Assembly: GCA_015680685.1 (NCBI GenBank)
Contig: MNCI01008062.1
Span: 377,071 to 441,070 of the forward strand
Source: Gnetum montanum
Lineage: Eukaryota > Streptophyta > Gnetopsida > Gnetales > Gnetaceae
Direction of reading: 5' to 3'
DNA: 64,000 bases
The translations under genes were made by a program, and so were the position numbers. The notes beneath the pieces were generated by a model. That model saw only the letters and a list, made by a program, of their open reading frames with translations. It ran no database searches and was not told the DNA's origin. This document shows, piece by piece, positions 1 through 10,353 of the stretch. Numbering within the stretch: the first letter of the stretch is position 1; each line of letters opens with the position of its first letter.

Positions 1-1219
1 TTCCCTCTAACTAAGGCCCTTCTCGCTTCCCATTGCCTTCTTTGTTTCATCAGAATGGTGGTGGCTCTTTGGAGATGCATCCTCGTATCCAAGTGGATGG
101 TTTAACCAAATGCATTAATGCGAAGTCACTGGAAGTGGTTGGTTTGAGCCTGGAGTTGGAATGAGATTTGCCAAGTCACATTAATCATCAAACACACAAG
201 GGGCTGTACACCACCTTGTTCTTGGGATTCCATTCCATTTCTCTTCTCTCCATCCTTCTCTCCACTATTCATCTCATTGCTCGTTGTATCATTAGTGTAT
301 ATATTTTGGTTGATGCATTGTTTTCTTTTTGGTAAATTCTTGCGATTAAGACTTTAACTCTTCATCCAAAAGACATTCCTAGAGGCTACGGACTCTTTGA
401 ATGTGGGTTTGTCAGGGCATTAATGGCATGAGCCTGCTTTGGGGAGGACCCACTGACATTCCTATTTGGAGCATTAGTTAACTTCTTTTCCTTAGCATTT
501 TGCAATTAATTATTATTTTGTTCATTCCCATCTCGACATCCACGTCACTGTTGTTTTCCATTGTCGCTTTTTATCTATCTTTCTTACTCCTTTCCCTTCT
601 TCATTCTAACGCTACCCAAGGTTCGCGATTAGTCATGGGGGTACGGGGCCCACTTTTTTTGATTTTCTCCTAGCCCCAAAATTTTTGATTTTCTTCCTAA
701 CCCCTACACCTTCGGTAGACATCATTACTACACCTTCCCAGGTCCATATTAGCCATACCACAACCTAGCCAATGGACTTACACCAAAGCAAGGTATTATT
801 TACTTAATGATTCAATTACCCTTGCTAATATATGATTGTGTTGTGTGTGCAAATGGCAATCATGCAACAATGGAATGGATCTGAAGCAAACACTTGGAAT
901 GGAGCAGTGCTAAAGCAGCTATGCAAGGAGCAAGATCGATGACGTGCTTATGGATGGACAACGAAAAGTGCAATCTTGGCTTTGGCAGCAGCGACACTTC
1001 TTTCTATCTCTCTCTTTCTATCTCAGTTGCCAACAAAGGCTTGATGTCATTGTAATAAGGTGTTCAACCTTGTTGTCATGAACATCAGTTTTGTCAAGTC
1101 TTGTAATAATGATCCGTTCACATGTCATCCCATTAGTTCCATTCCCCTCAATAATTCCATACCTTCCCAATATTATTATTAGAAACTCGAGGACGAGTTT
1201 TCATTCAATCATGGGGGTA
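1..1219 (+). mobile_element. E8: 3' internal part of a gypsy element (left end outside window)
   Basis: Non-coding 3' part of an Athila/Tat-like gypsy element that begins left of the window. Its opening bases resemble the stretch near 60410-60560 of E6, so this is the region between pol and the 3' LTR. It holds the conserved block CTTTGGGGAGGACCCACT near 437-454, a second copy of the ATGGGGGTA wording near 635-645, and near 1188 the conserved CTCGAGGACGAGTT, which is followed by the polypurine tract ATGGGGGTA just before the LTR. A short relic starting near 853 may be what is left of ORF2, but this is weak. No pol is visible. Confidence 0.75.
430..454 (+). other. Conserved G-rich block in gypsy 3' non-coding region (E8 copy)
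   Basis: Contains GGGGAGGACCCACT preceded by GCCTGCTTT. The same block recurs at the matching place in E0 (56666-56690), E6 (60843-60867), and inverted in E1 (11360-11385), E2 (26571-26597) and E3 (33335-33358). Retention outside coding sequence in six copies suggests a cis function; a central polypurine tract is one guess. Confidence 0.6.
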
Positions 1220-2204
1220 TGATGAGACGTGATATGCATAAGCCGCGATATCGCATACCGCCATGATATCGCATCCCCTACGATATCGCGTAAGAGATAT
1301 CGCGTCGTCCCCTGCGATATCGCGTATGCGATATTGTAGTCCGCTGCCAAATCTATAAATAAGAGGCGGGACTCCCCTCATTTCTCATCCTAGGCTAGAA
1401 GTAGTGAAGCTCTGGCGGATTGATCACCCTAGAGATAGAATATTTCCCATGTGCCCGTAGTAGGAGTCCCCTAAGTGAATGGTTCTTTAGTCCAGCAGCT
1501 TTGTACTTGAATGCAAGTTGTGTACGACAATAAAGACGAACTTTGTGGATAAACCTTGCAGTACATGGATAGGTTTATTTAATGTTATTTATTGCTTTTC
1601 TAGTAGCGCGGCATGACTACGACTTGATTACGAGCATTGACGAATGTGTATGGCTAGCCAAGGAATCGGCTACTCATTGCGATTAGATTCTCTCACCCTT
1701 ATTTCCTAGAATGTGGGATGAGTACAACTTGATTACAAGCATCTACGGATGTGTACGACTAGTCAAGGAATCGGCTGCTCGTCACACTTAGGCTAGTTAG
1801 GTGCCTTAGTACGACCACTTTGAGCACGTGTGTTACGTGTGGTAATCCCAGTAACGATTAGCGTTTGGTAGCCATAGTTGCACAGTTCAGGGTGTGTACG
1901 GTAAGTGGGAATGGATGCTAATGCTAGTTAATTTAGACTTAGGACATTAGTTAGAGTAGTTAGTTCTCTCAACCCTTCACCCCTTAGCATAGGAGATAAA
2001 CCTGAAAAGACCAAAAAAATCATAAACCTCAGACTTACTTAACCATACACCGTGACAACAACAAGTAAGTCTGGGAAGACAACGATTAATTAACCCCAAG
2101 TGTTCCTTTCGGTGTTTAGGCATTTAGTCTGCGAAGTTCGACCGGATCACGTGTGCTACACTCATTTCGTATGGTTGAGTGTAGGGGTACCTCGCCACTC
2201 ATCG
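1220..2204 (+). repeat. E8 3' LTR, Athila/Tat-like
   Basis: Begins TGATGAGACG directly after the polypurine tract and ends in CTCGCCACTCATCG, the decayed form of the family end TCATCA. Length is about 985 bp. The far 3' part carries the wording shared by every gypsy LTR in the window (ACGTGTG then CGTATGGTTGAGTGTAGGG). The sequence on the left is element interior, so this is a 3' LTR and not a solo LTR. Its partner and the left target duplication are outside the window; the right flank begins ACAAT. Confidence 0.88.
1229..1361 (+). promoter_or_regulatory. E8 LTR promoter: GATATCGC palindrome array and TATA box
   Basis: At least six near copies of a CGATATCG-type palindrome (GATATGC, GATATCGCAT, GATATCGCGT, GCGATATTG) are packed between 1229 and 1337. 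They are followed by CTATAAATAAG with TATAAATA at 1354-1361. The array sits where U3 enhancer elements are expected. Confidence 0.7.
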
Positions 2205-2299
2205 ACAATGAAGATGAAAAAATGGTTAATGTATATTACACGTAATTCCTTCCTCTTCCCTCCACATCCCCCTACTTTTTTGAGTTTTAAGAGCATAGA

Positions 2300-2886
2300 C
2301 TAATTATGTTTATTTGGTAGGATAGGTCCTATCCCCATCTCTTTACAAAGAGTAGTCAATTGTCATTCATCAAGAGGTTTAGTGAAAGCATTTGTAAGTT
2401 GATTTTCTATTCCAATGAATTCTAGCTTAAAATTCCCATGTTGATTATGCTCTCATATAAAGTAATGTCTAATTTCAATGTGTTTGGTATGTTAATGTTG
2501 AATTGGATTCTTTGTCATACTGATAGCATTGCTATCGTCGCAATAAATTGGTGTAGATTGGGGTTTGATTCCTAAGTCTTTGAGTGTTTCTTTCATCCAT
2601 AGAATTTAGGTGCAATAGCTTCTAGTTGAGATATATTCAGCTTATACCATAAAAAGTGTTGTGGAAGTTTGCTTTTTGGTTGTCCAAGAGAAAAGGATTT
2701 TTCCTAGGAAAAAGTAATTTCTACTTGTCCTTTGACAATCATCTAAATAACCTGCTCAATCTGCATCACAATATCCAACAAGATTAAGTAGGAAATCCTT
2801 TGGATACCAAACGCCCTAGTTGGTAGTACCATTTAAGTAGTGAAAATGAATTTAACTATCTTTAAATGGGATTCTTTTAGGTTGGC
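2300..2886 (-). pseudogene. E9 RNase H domain, decayed
   Basis: C-terminal part of copia pol. Conceptual fragments read SWTTKKQTS, AEYIS, IYCDDSNAISMTKNPI, HTKHIEIRHYFI and AFTKPLDE, the usual copia RNase H landmarks, with several in-frame stops. It matches 43500-43960 of E7 fragment by fragment. Translation runs left into sequence equivalent to the end of pol in E7 (GIGP near 2320). It is non-functional as it stands. Confidence 0.75.
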
Positions 2887-3660
2887 CTAATGTCTAGCAC
2901 AAATTCCTACACTTAATGCTATGTCTGGTCTACTAGCAATTAAATAAAGAAAGCTACCTATCATACGATTGTAAAGCTTATGATCGATAGGTCTTCCTTC
3001 ATCATCTATGGTAAGCTTGAAATTTGTTTCCATAGGAGTATTCTTTACCTTAACTTCTTCCAAGTTGAATTTGAGTAGTAGATCTTTGATATATTTGGTT
3101 TGCCAAATGAAGGTTCTATCTTTTGTTTGATTAATTTGAAATCCAAGAAAGTTGTTAAGCTCTCCCATCATGCTCATTTCAAATTCTGATTGCATAAGAT
3201 CTGAAAACTTCTTACATAGAATTTCATTAGTTGCCCCAAAAATAATATCATCAACCTAGATTTGAATAATAAGTAAATCATTGCCTTATTTTTGGAGAAA
3301 TAAGGTGACATTAGCCTTACCTCTTTGAAAGCCATTGGATATAAGTTGTTGGGAAAGTCTTTTGTACCAAGCTCTAGGAGCTTGTTTAAGCCCATAGAGA
3401 GCCTTCTTGAGCCTATAAACATGATCATGATTAATGGGATCTACAAGTCCTTTAGGTTGTTCAACATATATCTCTTCTTATATGGTCCCATTCAGAAAGG
3501 CACTTTTGACATCCATTTGATATAACTTGATATTTTTAATACTAGCATATGCCAAAAGAAGTATGATAGATTCTAGTTTGGCAAAGAGAGAAAATGTCTC
3601 ATCAAAATAAATTCCTTCTTGTTGATTATATCCTTTTGTAACTAGCCTAGCTTTATTTTT
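2887..3660 (-). pseudogene. E9 reverse transcriptase domain, decayed
   Basis: Copia RT. The open stretch 2887-3195 reads FEMSMMGELNNFLGFQ, LLKFNLEEVKVKNTPM and RPDIALSVGICAR. Upstream pieces read [15 protein letters not shown] and MDVKSAFLNGTI. The catalytic YVDD motif is present as stop-VDD: the tyrosine codon has become TAG next to VDDIIFGATN, near 3245-3260. Frame breaks separate the pieces. It would have copied element RNA into DNA in the virus-like particle. Confidence 0.83.
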
Positions 3661-4826
3661 AATGATATTTTCATTCTCATCAATTTTATTCCTAAAAATC
3701 TATTTTTTTCCAATAATTAATTTATGGTTTGGTTTAGGTGTCAATTCCCACATGTCATTCCTAGTGAATTTATTTAGTTCATCTTCCATAGTGGAAGTTC
3801 ATTCTTCTTCTCCTTCTTCTTCTTGGAAGTTTTTGGGTTCTAGTTGTGAAAGATATGCTACATACAAACAAATTTCCTTAGTTTGGCTTCTAGTGTGAAT
3901 ACCATCTTGTACTTGTCCCATTACATCATTGAGTGAGTGTGTTCTACTAAGAGTAGGCATCTTAGGTTGAGTAGGTGATATATCCTCATGCTCTTCTTCA
4001 TGTTCACTATCTAATTCTGAATCTTTGTCAATTTGTGCTTGTGAGGCACTAGATAATTTTTGAATAAGAACTAGTTCATCATCTAGTTATGGAGAAGTAA
4101 CTTCACTATCTTCAATTTTAACATTAATAGTTTCTTCTACAACAATTTTTTTGTTATTGAACACTCTATATGCTCTACTAATAGAAGAATACCCTAAGAA
4201 AATGTTTTCATTAGTTTTAGGATCAAAGTTTCATAAATTATATTTATCATTTAGAATATAGTATTTTGAACCAAGGACATGAAAATAACCTATTGAAGGT
4301 TTCTGACCAGTCCATAATTTAGAGGATGCTTTAGAGGTGAACCTTCTTACCAAAACTCTATTGGAGACATAACAAGAAGTATTAATTGCTTCAGCCCAAA
4401 AGTGGTAAGAAAGATTCTTGTCATTTAACATTGTTATTCTCATTTCATGTAATATCCTATTCCTTCTTTCAGCTATACCATTTTGTTGAGGGATTCCTAT
4501 AGTAGATAATTAATGGAGTATGCCATTCATTTGACAAAATTGCTCAAATTTTGCATTCTTGAGTTCCCCTCCATTGTCACTCTTGATGAATTTGACATTG
4601 TAGCCTTTTCCTTTTTGAATTTGATTTCAAATTCTTAATAAATGATCAAATCCTTCATCCTTATGATATAAAAAGGCAACCGAAGTAATGTGTGAATAAT
4701 CATCAACAATGGTTACCTTTTCTTCCCCAAACTAAGTGTCTGAGAAGGACCAATCAGATCCATGTGAAGTAAATCTAAGGGATGAGAGGTAGATATATAA
4801 TTTTTGTTACCAAACCTTACCCTTGT
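3661..4826 (-). pseudogene. E9 integrase core and linker, decayed
   Basis: Integrase and the linker to RT. Landmarks are LDLLHMDLIGPSQ near 4760-4780 (first catalytic Asp region), HFWAEAINTSCYVSNRVLVRR in the open stretch 4231-4443, and a charged Asp/Glu-rich linker with the THSLNDVM and HTRSQTKE wording before RT. The middle part (NGGEF region, near 4570) is frameshifted. It corresponds to 41440-42700 in E7. Confidence 0.78.
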
Positions 4827-5186
4827 TTACTTATCTTTTTGGCATGCTTCATAGGTGTTCAAATTGAATTTTTTATGTCTAGATAGTCCTTGAACCATTT
4901 CCTTTGTTACTAAGGTTTGAAGAATCTCTTTGTTTATATGGCCCAGCTTTCTATGCCACATAGGAGCATCATCTGTACTACTTATCAAGCACTTGGATTC
5001 AAGGTTAGGATTGTCTCCAAAAATAGTAGTGTAAACATTGGCCATTCTAGCTCCTTCTATCACAAAGTTTCCAACGGTTAAGTCTTTTATTCTACAAGTT
5101 TCTTTTGAAAAAGCAACATTGAAATTTGAATCATAAAGTTGACTAACACTCAAAAGATTATGCTTTAATCCTTTGACAAAGAACAC
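4827..5186 (-). pseudogene. E9 GAG-pre-integrase domain
   Basis: Open stretch of 119 codons. It contains GLKHNLLSVSQLYDSNF and MWHRKLGHINKEILQTLV, the standard GAG-pre-integrase sequence that carries the zinc-binding HHCC of integrase. The last Cys pair reads YEAC; E7 has CEAC at this place, so a Cys-to-Tyr change (G to A) has hit the zinc site. This same segment is where E1 split E7. Confidence 0.85.
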
Positions 5187-5202
5187 TTTATTTTACAATA
5201 GG

Positions 5203-5451
5203 TTATCCCTTACCTTTTCCTCCTATGATACCAATACTTGTTATAGGAGCTTCCATGTCATCTCCAAAAGTGATGGTTTCACAATTTTGTTTTGTGAAGT
5301 GAATAAAATGGGTTTTATCTCTTGTCATATGTCTTGAACATCCGCTATCAATATACAATGTGCTAGTTTTGACTACAAATAAAGCTACTTGAGTCATCAT
5401 GTTATATTCAGGCTTTCTTTCATTTTGCTTCCAAATTTTATTTTCTTGCAA
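5203..5451 (-). pseudogene. E9 aspartic protease domain
   Basis: Retropepsin of a copia element, 82 codons open. The active site is intact as LYIDSGCSRHMTRDKTHF, followed by the ITFGDD and IIGGKGKG strands. The protease would cut the Gag-Pol polyprotein. It runs into the pre-integrase segment after a short frame break near 5190. Confidence 0.87.
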
Positions 5452-5481
5452 AGCATCTTGTCTAGGTTGTCTTTGAAAAGA

Positions 5482-5920
5482 CTAGGTGTAATGATTCATC
5501 CTATGATAGAAATGTGCTTTAATATGTCCAAATTTTCCACAATAGAAATAATTTAAAGTTCTAACTCTTGTTATGTTACCAAACTTGGAACATCTTCCTT
5601 CTATAGAGCCCTTGATGAGTACATCCTTCTGCTCTTGATCTATATATTTCTTATTCATTTGCTCAATAATCTTGGTTAGTCTTTGGATGTTAACCATTAG
5701 GTCTAAGTTTCCTTTCTTAAGATAAGAACATTCATCATGCAAAACTATAATCTTTATGTCTTTGTCATGTAATATATCTTTCATTTTGAAGCATAAATTT
5801 TGAAAAGAGATAATTTCATTGTGAATACACCCATACCTTTCTTCAAAGGAGTTTTCATTTTCTTCATGATGATTCCTACTTTTTTTTTACTAATGTTTGT
5901 TGTCACTTCCATGTTCATAA
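5482..5920 (-). pseudogene. E9 gag remnant with eroded zinc knuckle
   Basis: The open stretch 5482-5784 begins MKDILHDKDIKIIVLHDE, a coiled-coil-like Gag C-terminal part also seen in E7, and ends in a decayed nucleic-acid-binding knuckle (NYFYCGKFGHIKAHF: the first and last Cys are gone). A possible start is the ATG near 5918, only about 30 bp after the primer site. That leaves too little room for a normal copia Gag capsid domain (UBN2 family), which is missing here and in E7. Confidence 0.7.
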
Positions 5921-5945
5921 TGAGATAGCTACATGAGATTACCAT

Positions 5946-5957
5946 GCTCTAATACCA
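5946..5957 (-). other. E9 primer-binding site
   Basis: On the minus strand this reads TGGTATTAGAGC, one change from the usual initiator-Met tRNA primer site TGGTATCAGAGC of copia elements. It lies two bases inside the LTR. Confidence 0.85.
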
Positions 5958-5959
5958 CT

Positions 5960-7030
5960 TGTGGATTGAGAACTTAGGAAGGGGGTTGAATAAGTTCCCT
6001 AATCAACAAGCTATAGCCATAAGAACACATCAAAATTTACATGATTCCCCAACTTGGGTACATCCATACTTGGAGGGTAGAACCCAAACACACCTTCAGA
6101 GTTTGTTCCTTCAAAATATGGTTTGAAAGGCATCACATCTTGTATAAGCTCTAAGCTCAGCACTAGAGTGTTTCATCACTACAAAACTACTCAATCCTAC
6201 AAGGTCCCAACAAGCTTAGAATGTGGTTTCAAGGATCTCAAAACCTTTACAAAATTGAACTTCACTTTGGAGTGTTTTTATGTTGCAAAATCATTCAATC
6301 CTGCAAGATCCTGATAAGCCCAATATGGATGCCTTTTTGCAAGAATGACATCAAGCCCTTAGGGCAACAAGAAAGAGAGAAAGACACAAGGAAAGAATGT
6401 AACTAGATTTACATATCCTTATACCTTGATGCATAGTACCACATACAATCAAGCAAATGATATGACAATGAAGTACAAGAGTATAATAACATAGAGTAGA
6501 CAATGAGGAGCTTGATGTGAATGATGCCTTATAACTTTTCCAAGATTTTGATGTCTTTTTATAGCCTTGGAGTTTCTGAAATCTCTTTGGAATTTGTACA
6601 ATGACTATCTAACTACTAGTGTAGACATCTTCTTTGTGGTAGAGACATCTACTTGAGATTTACCTTAATTTTGGAGAGACATCTCCTTTGAAAATGAGAT
6701 GTCACTAGGCAAATGTCTACTCTATGATGGAGACATCTCCTAAAAATAGTAGACACCTTCTTAACTTTTGTTCATGGTCTTTTGAGGCTTTCTCTTGTCA
6801 ATTTACCTTCTTGCCAATCCTAGAAGCATCTTCATTTGACTTGTAGCCTTTTTTTTTCTCATTCACACTTGTCCATGCTCTCATCTTACCCATGTAGTCT
6901 TCACTTTGTCATCTCATTGTCGATCTTATTTTCTTGAGTTCTCATTATGCTCTTCAAAATTAGCATGCACACAACAACCAATCTATGTTCTCCACTTTCT
7001 TTAAGCTTTTGACATACCAAAAGGTCAACA
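5960..7030 (-). repeat. E9 5' LTR
   Basis: About 1.07 kb. On the minus strand it starts TGTTGACCTTTTGG at 7030 and ends CTCAATCCACA at 5960, next to the primer site. It has the same start and end words as both E7 LTRs. A TATA box (GGCTATAAAAAG) lies near 6555-6566, and 6600-6760 is crowded with copies of AGACATCTC and its inverse. The base after the LTR start (7031) is flank. Confidence 0.85.
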
Positions 7031-7103
7031 ATGCTATCCCAAGTGTACAACCAACTTAAGGAAAAGTTTAATTTCTTAAGGATGGGAGGGATGATGAGAA
7101 CAT
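7031..7103. other. 73-bp pre-insertion flank between E9 and E7
   Basis: Short stretch between the outer end of E9's LTR and the E7 target duplication (AACAT, 7099-7103). It is the only DNA in the left half of the window not claimed by an element. Nothing recognisable is seen in it. Confidence 0.5.
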
Positions 7104-8214
7104 TGTTGACTTTTTTGTATGTGAAAACCTTAAGGAAAATGGAGAACAAAGTATGTTTATTATGGATGTTGTATTTATAGGATAAGAACAAGAACTCCAC
7201 ATCATGGAAAAGGACTCAAAGTAAAGGACTTCATAGAAAATATGAGAGCATGGACAAGTACGAAGACTACAAGCTAAATGAAGATGCTCCAAGGATTAAG
7301 AGAAAGCTAAATCAACAAAGAAAGCCTCAAGAACCAAATCTCAAAAGTTAAGAAGACGTCTCTAAGGATTAAAAGATGTCTTGGCTGAGAGGAAGTCAAT
7401 CATAGGAAGATGTCTCATAAAAATAGGAGACTTCTCCTTTGGAAAGAATATGTCTCCCTAAAGACGTCCCATTCTAAAAGGAGACATCTCCCTAGAGTTG
7501 AAGTTGAATATAAAAAGACATCCCAATCTCGAAGGAGGCATCTACACTAGTCATTGAATAGCTATTACATGAATTTCAAGGTGTTTTCGGAAACTCCAGG
7601 GCTATAAGTAGACTTCAAACTCTTGGGAATTATTCAAGCATTGTCAAAATCAAAGATATCATTATTTATCTTATGTTGTTATACTTGTGTACTTGAATTG
7701 TCACATCATTTGTTTGATTTGCTATGGAACTATGCTTCATTATACAAGGAATTTATAAATTGAGTTATAGTATCTCCTTGTGATTCTTTTTTTTTCTTGC
7801 TCTCCTGAGGGGTTGATGTGCTTCTTGTGAGAAGGAATCCTTTTATAACTTTTTAGGATCTTACGGGATTAAGTTGTTTTTCTACATTAAAACACTCTAA
7901 AGTGGAGTCCTATTTTGTATAGGTTGTGGGATCCTTTAAATTGCTCTTGAGTTTACTAGGACTTTGTGGGGTTGAGAGTTTTCGTAGCAAAAAAAATATC
8001 CTTAGTAGAGCTAAAATTTTATAAAGGTTGTGGAGTCCAATAAAACACATTTTGGAAGAAACAAAGTTTGGAGGTGTGCATGAAATCTACAGTCTAAGTG
8101 TGGATGAGCCAAGTTAGGAAATCATGTAATTGTTATGTTTTGTGTGACAGGTGTTGCTTGTGATTTGGGGAACTTATTCATCCTCCTTCCTCACTTCTAA
8201 GTTCTCAATCCTTA
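7104..8214 (+). repeat. E7 5' LTR
   Basis: Starts TGTTGACTTTTTTG and ends CTCAATCCTTA, then one base and the primer site. About 1.11 kb, against 1.175 kb for the 3' LTR. The TATA box GGCTATAAGTA is at 7600-7610. Confidence 0.88.
7340..7610 (+). promoter_or_regulatory. E7 LTR promoter: AGACGTCT-type motif array and TATA box
   Basis: Between 7340 and 7550 there are about ten forms of one eight-base palindrome: AGACGTCT intact near 7353, the rest as AGATGTCT, AGACATCT and AGACTTCT. The two commonest variants are exactly what loss of the central CpG by C-to-T change on either strand would give. The TATA box follows at 7602-7610. The same arrangement occurs in the E7 3' LTR (44590-44765) and, inverted, in E9. 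Confidence 0.65.
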
Positions 8215-8216
8215 AG

Positions 8217-8228
8217 TGGTATTAGAGC
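8217..8228 (+). other. E7 primer-binding site
   Basis: TGGTATTAGAGC, one change from the initiator-Met primer site, two bases after the LTR end. Identical to the E9 site. Confidence 0.86.
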
Positions 8229-8255
8229 TTGGTTATCTCTCATAGATTAAGCAAC

Positions 8256-9379
8256 ATGAACAAGGAAGGAATAATCAATGTTAGGCATAATTGGATAAGG
8301 AGATTAATGTGCTTCATTGATTGATGCATTTAGATAGTATATAACGTTTGTAAAGGTAAATCTTTTATTCTTCTCTTTACATTTAGGAATAGAAAATACT
8401 ACAATTACAAAGGTGATAAAACTTGCAACAATCTAGACAATAAGGGAAGGCCAAAAAATGAAGATTCTTTTGAGAAAGGTATGGGCTATTTTGTCATGAA
8501 GTTGTTTCTTTCAAAAACTTATGTGCCAAAATGAAAGATGTTTTACATGACAAGGAAATGAAAATTTTAGCTTTTAATGATGAATGTTTGTATCTTAAGA
8601 AAGAAAACTTAGACCTTAAGGTTGAGATTCTACAACTAATCGATGTGTTTAAACAAATGAATAAGAACTCTTTAGAGAAGCCCACAAACAAAAGGCAAAA
8701 GGATGAATGTTTGAGTGAATCTACAAAAGAAATTCAATCCAAGTTTGACAAAACATCAAAGCCTAGAATCTTAAATTGTTTCTTTTGTGGAAAATCTGAT
8801 CATATTTAAGCATACTCTCATTTTAGGATGAAATAGTATACTAGGTCTTCACAAACACAGTCTAGGCTAGGAACTTTCCAGGTTTGGAAACAAAAAGAGA
8901 GGAAGCCTGAAAAGAACCTAATGACTTAAATAGTTCTCTCTACTATCAAAATAAGCATGCGGTATATTGATAGTGGATTCTCAAGGCACATGACAGGTGA
9001 ATAAACCTACTTTACCCACTTCTTAAAATAAAATTGTGAAACTGTCATATTTCGAGACGACGTGGAGGTTCCAATCATAGGTATTGGTACTATAGCAAGA
9101 AAAGGTAAAGGACTACCAACTATAAATAAGGATTTCCTTATTAAAGGCTTAAAACATAATCTTCTTAGTGTTAGTCAACTTTGTGATTTAAATTTTAGTG
9201 TAACATTTTCTAGAGAGACATGTAGAATACAAGACTTAAACTTCGGAGACATTGTAATAGAAGGAAATAGAAACGGAAATGTTTACATCACTGTATTTGG
9301 AAACAATTCTAACCTTGAATTTAAGTCCTTAATTAGTTATACAAATGATACCCATCTATGACATAGGAAGTTGGGCCAT
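8256..9379 (+). pseudogene. E7 gag remnant, protease and pre-integrase start
   Basis: Starts at ATG 8256 (MNKEG), close to the primer site. The open stretch 8531-8809 reads MKDVLHDKEMKIL and ends in the knuckle CFFCGKSDHI, whose last Cys is replaced. The protease active site follows as YIDSGFSRHMTG near 8957, then a pre-integrase segment (9062-9361, GLKHNLLSVSQLCDLNF). Translation ends in HRKLGHIN exactly at the E1 insertion. As in E9 there is no room for a Gag capsid domain between the start and the coiled-coil part. Confidence 0.8.
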
Positions 9380-9384
9380 ATAAA

Positions 9385-10353
9385 TGATGAGCAATAGGTA
9401 CCCCATATGCCCAACCATATGAATCACAAGCATTCATGCACGATCTGGTTGAATTTCATGGATGGGACTAGTTGTGGCACCTAGATTATTAAGCATTAAT
9501 CATAGGACACCATCTTTCCACTTGGACTAGTGAAAGCTTTGTCACGTATGGTTTAGCCCAAAGTGAGGCATATGATGATTGATGTTATTTTGGCCTTATG
9601 CTAATGTTAATGATAATAGAAAAATTAATTATTTAATCTAATTAATAATAAGAAGATAAATTCTAAACTATCCTAAGAGAAATGAGTGTCCATTCCTAGC
9701 TTGCCATACATGTCCTAAACCCATGTATCCACTACTAGGATTACCATGTGTTACACTATTAGGTGAACTAAGTAATAACACTACTGTAATTACCAAGAGA
9801 ATGCATGTTTATGCTCAAAACTGGTTATGCTCATTCTGCTAATTGATTGATATGCATGAAATTATAAATATTAACTAAGTACATGAAGAGTAAATTGCAT
9901 GGAAAGTAAATATAATCTAAGTCAAAGTGCTACAATGAGTGTGAATCAATCTCAATCTTATTTCCATTCATGGAATGTGTCTAGGTACAATGCCACTCAA
10001 ATAAGAGATTGTACAATTGACTTAAATTCACACTGTGGGCACTCATTGACTATTTTTTAAGACCACGAAATGAAACTACAAGAGTCTAGCTACAAAGTGA
10101 CTGAAAGGTGCCAAAATACACAGTGAGTGCTTATGTATTTATAAGTGAAAATCATCACTACATTGATGCATCACCCCATGCATCAACGGGAATGCATCAA
10201 CAAGGATGCATCAATGCATACCCATTGGCACAACTAAGTTATAGCAGATGCGATGTAGCATCTATGATGTAGTAGCCAATTGAGACACATTGACAAGGAT
10301 GCTAAAACATCGATATAGCATCTATGATATCTCAACTAACTAATGATTCATCA
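9385..10353 (-). repeat. E1 3' LTR
   Basis: On the minus strand it starts TGATGAATCATTAG at 10353 after the polypurine tract GTCGTGGGGGA and ends TATTGCTCATCA at 9385. The TATA box TATAAATA lies at 10136-10143. The promoter array 10165-10345 is built of GATGCATC and ATGCAT words plus a few GATATC forms. Confidence 0.9.

Larger units (their letters stand above)
2205..7030 (-). mobile_element. E9: Sirevirus-like Ty1/copia element, 3' end lost
   Basis: A copia element read on the minus strand. From its 5' end it has an LTR (5960-7030), a primer site, a short gag remnant, aspartic protease, GAG-pre-integrase, integrase core, RT and RNase H. The order PR-IN-RT-RH is that of Ty1/copia. RT wording (FEMSMMGELNNFLGFQ) is typical of Sireviruses (SIRE/Maximus). 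No 3' LTR is found: coding similarity fades near 2300 and E8 begins just to the left, so E8 probably inserted in the 3' part of this element and the remainder lies outside the window. It is the same family as E7. Confidence 0.85.

Noticed and set aside
1220-2204. E8 LTR as a solo LTR
   Set aside because: The sequence to its left is element interior with a polypurine tract, so it is the 3' LTR of an element reaching beyond the window.
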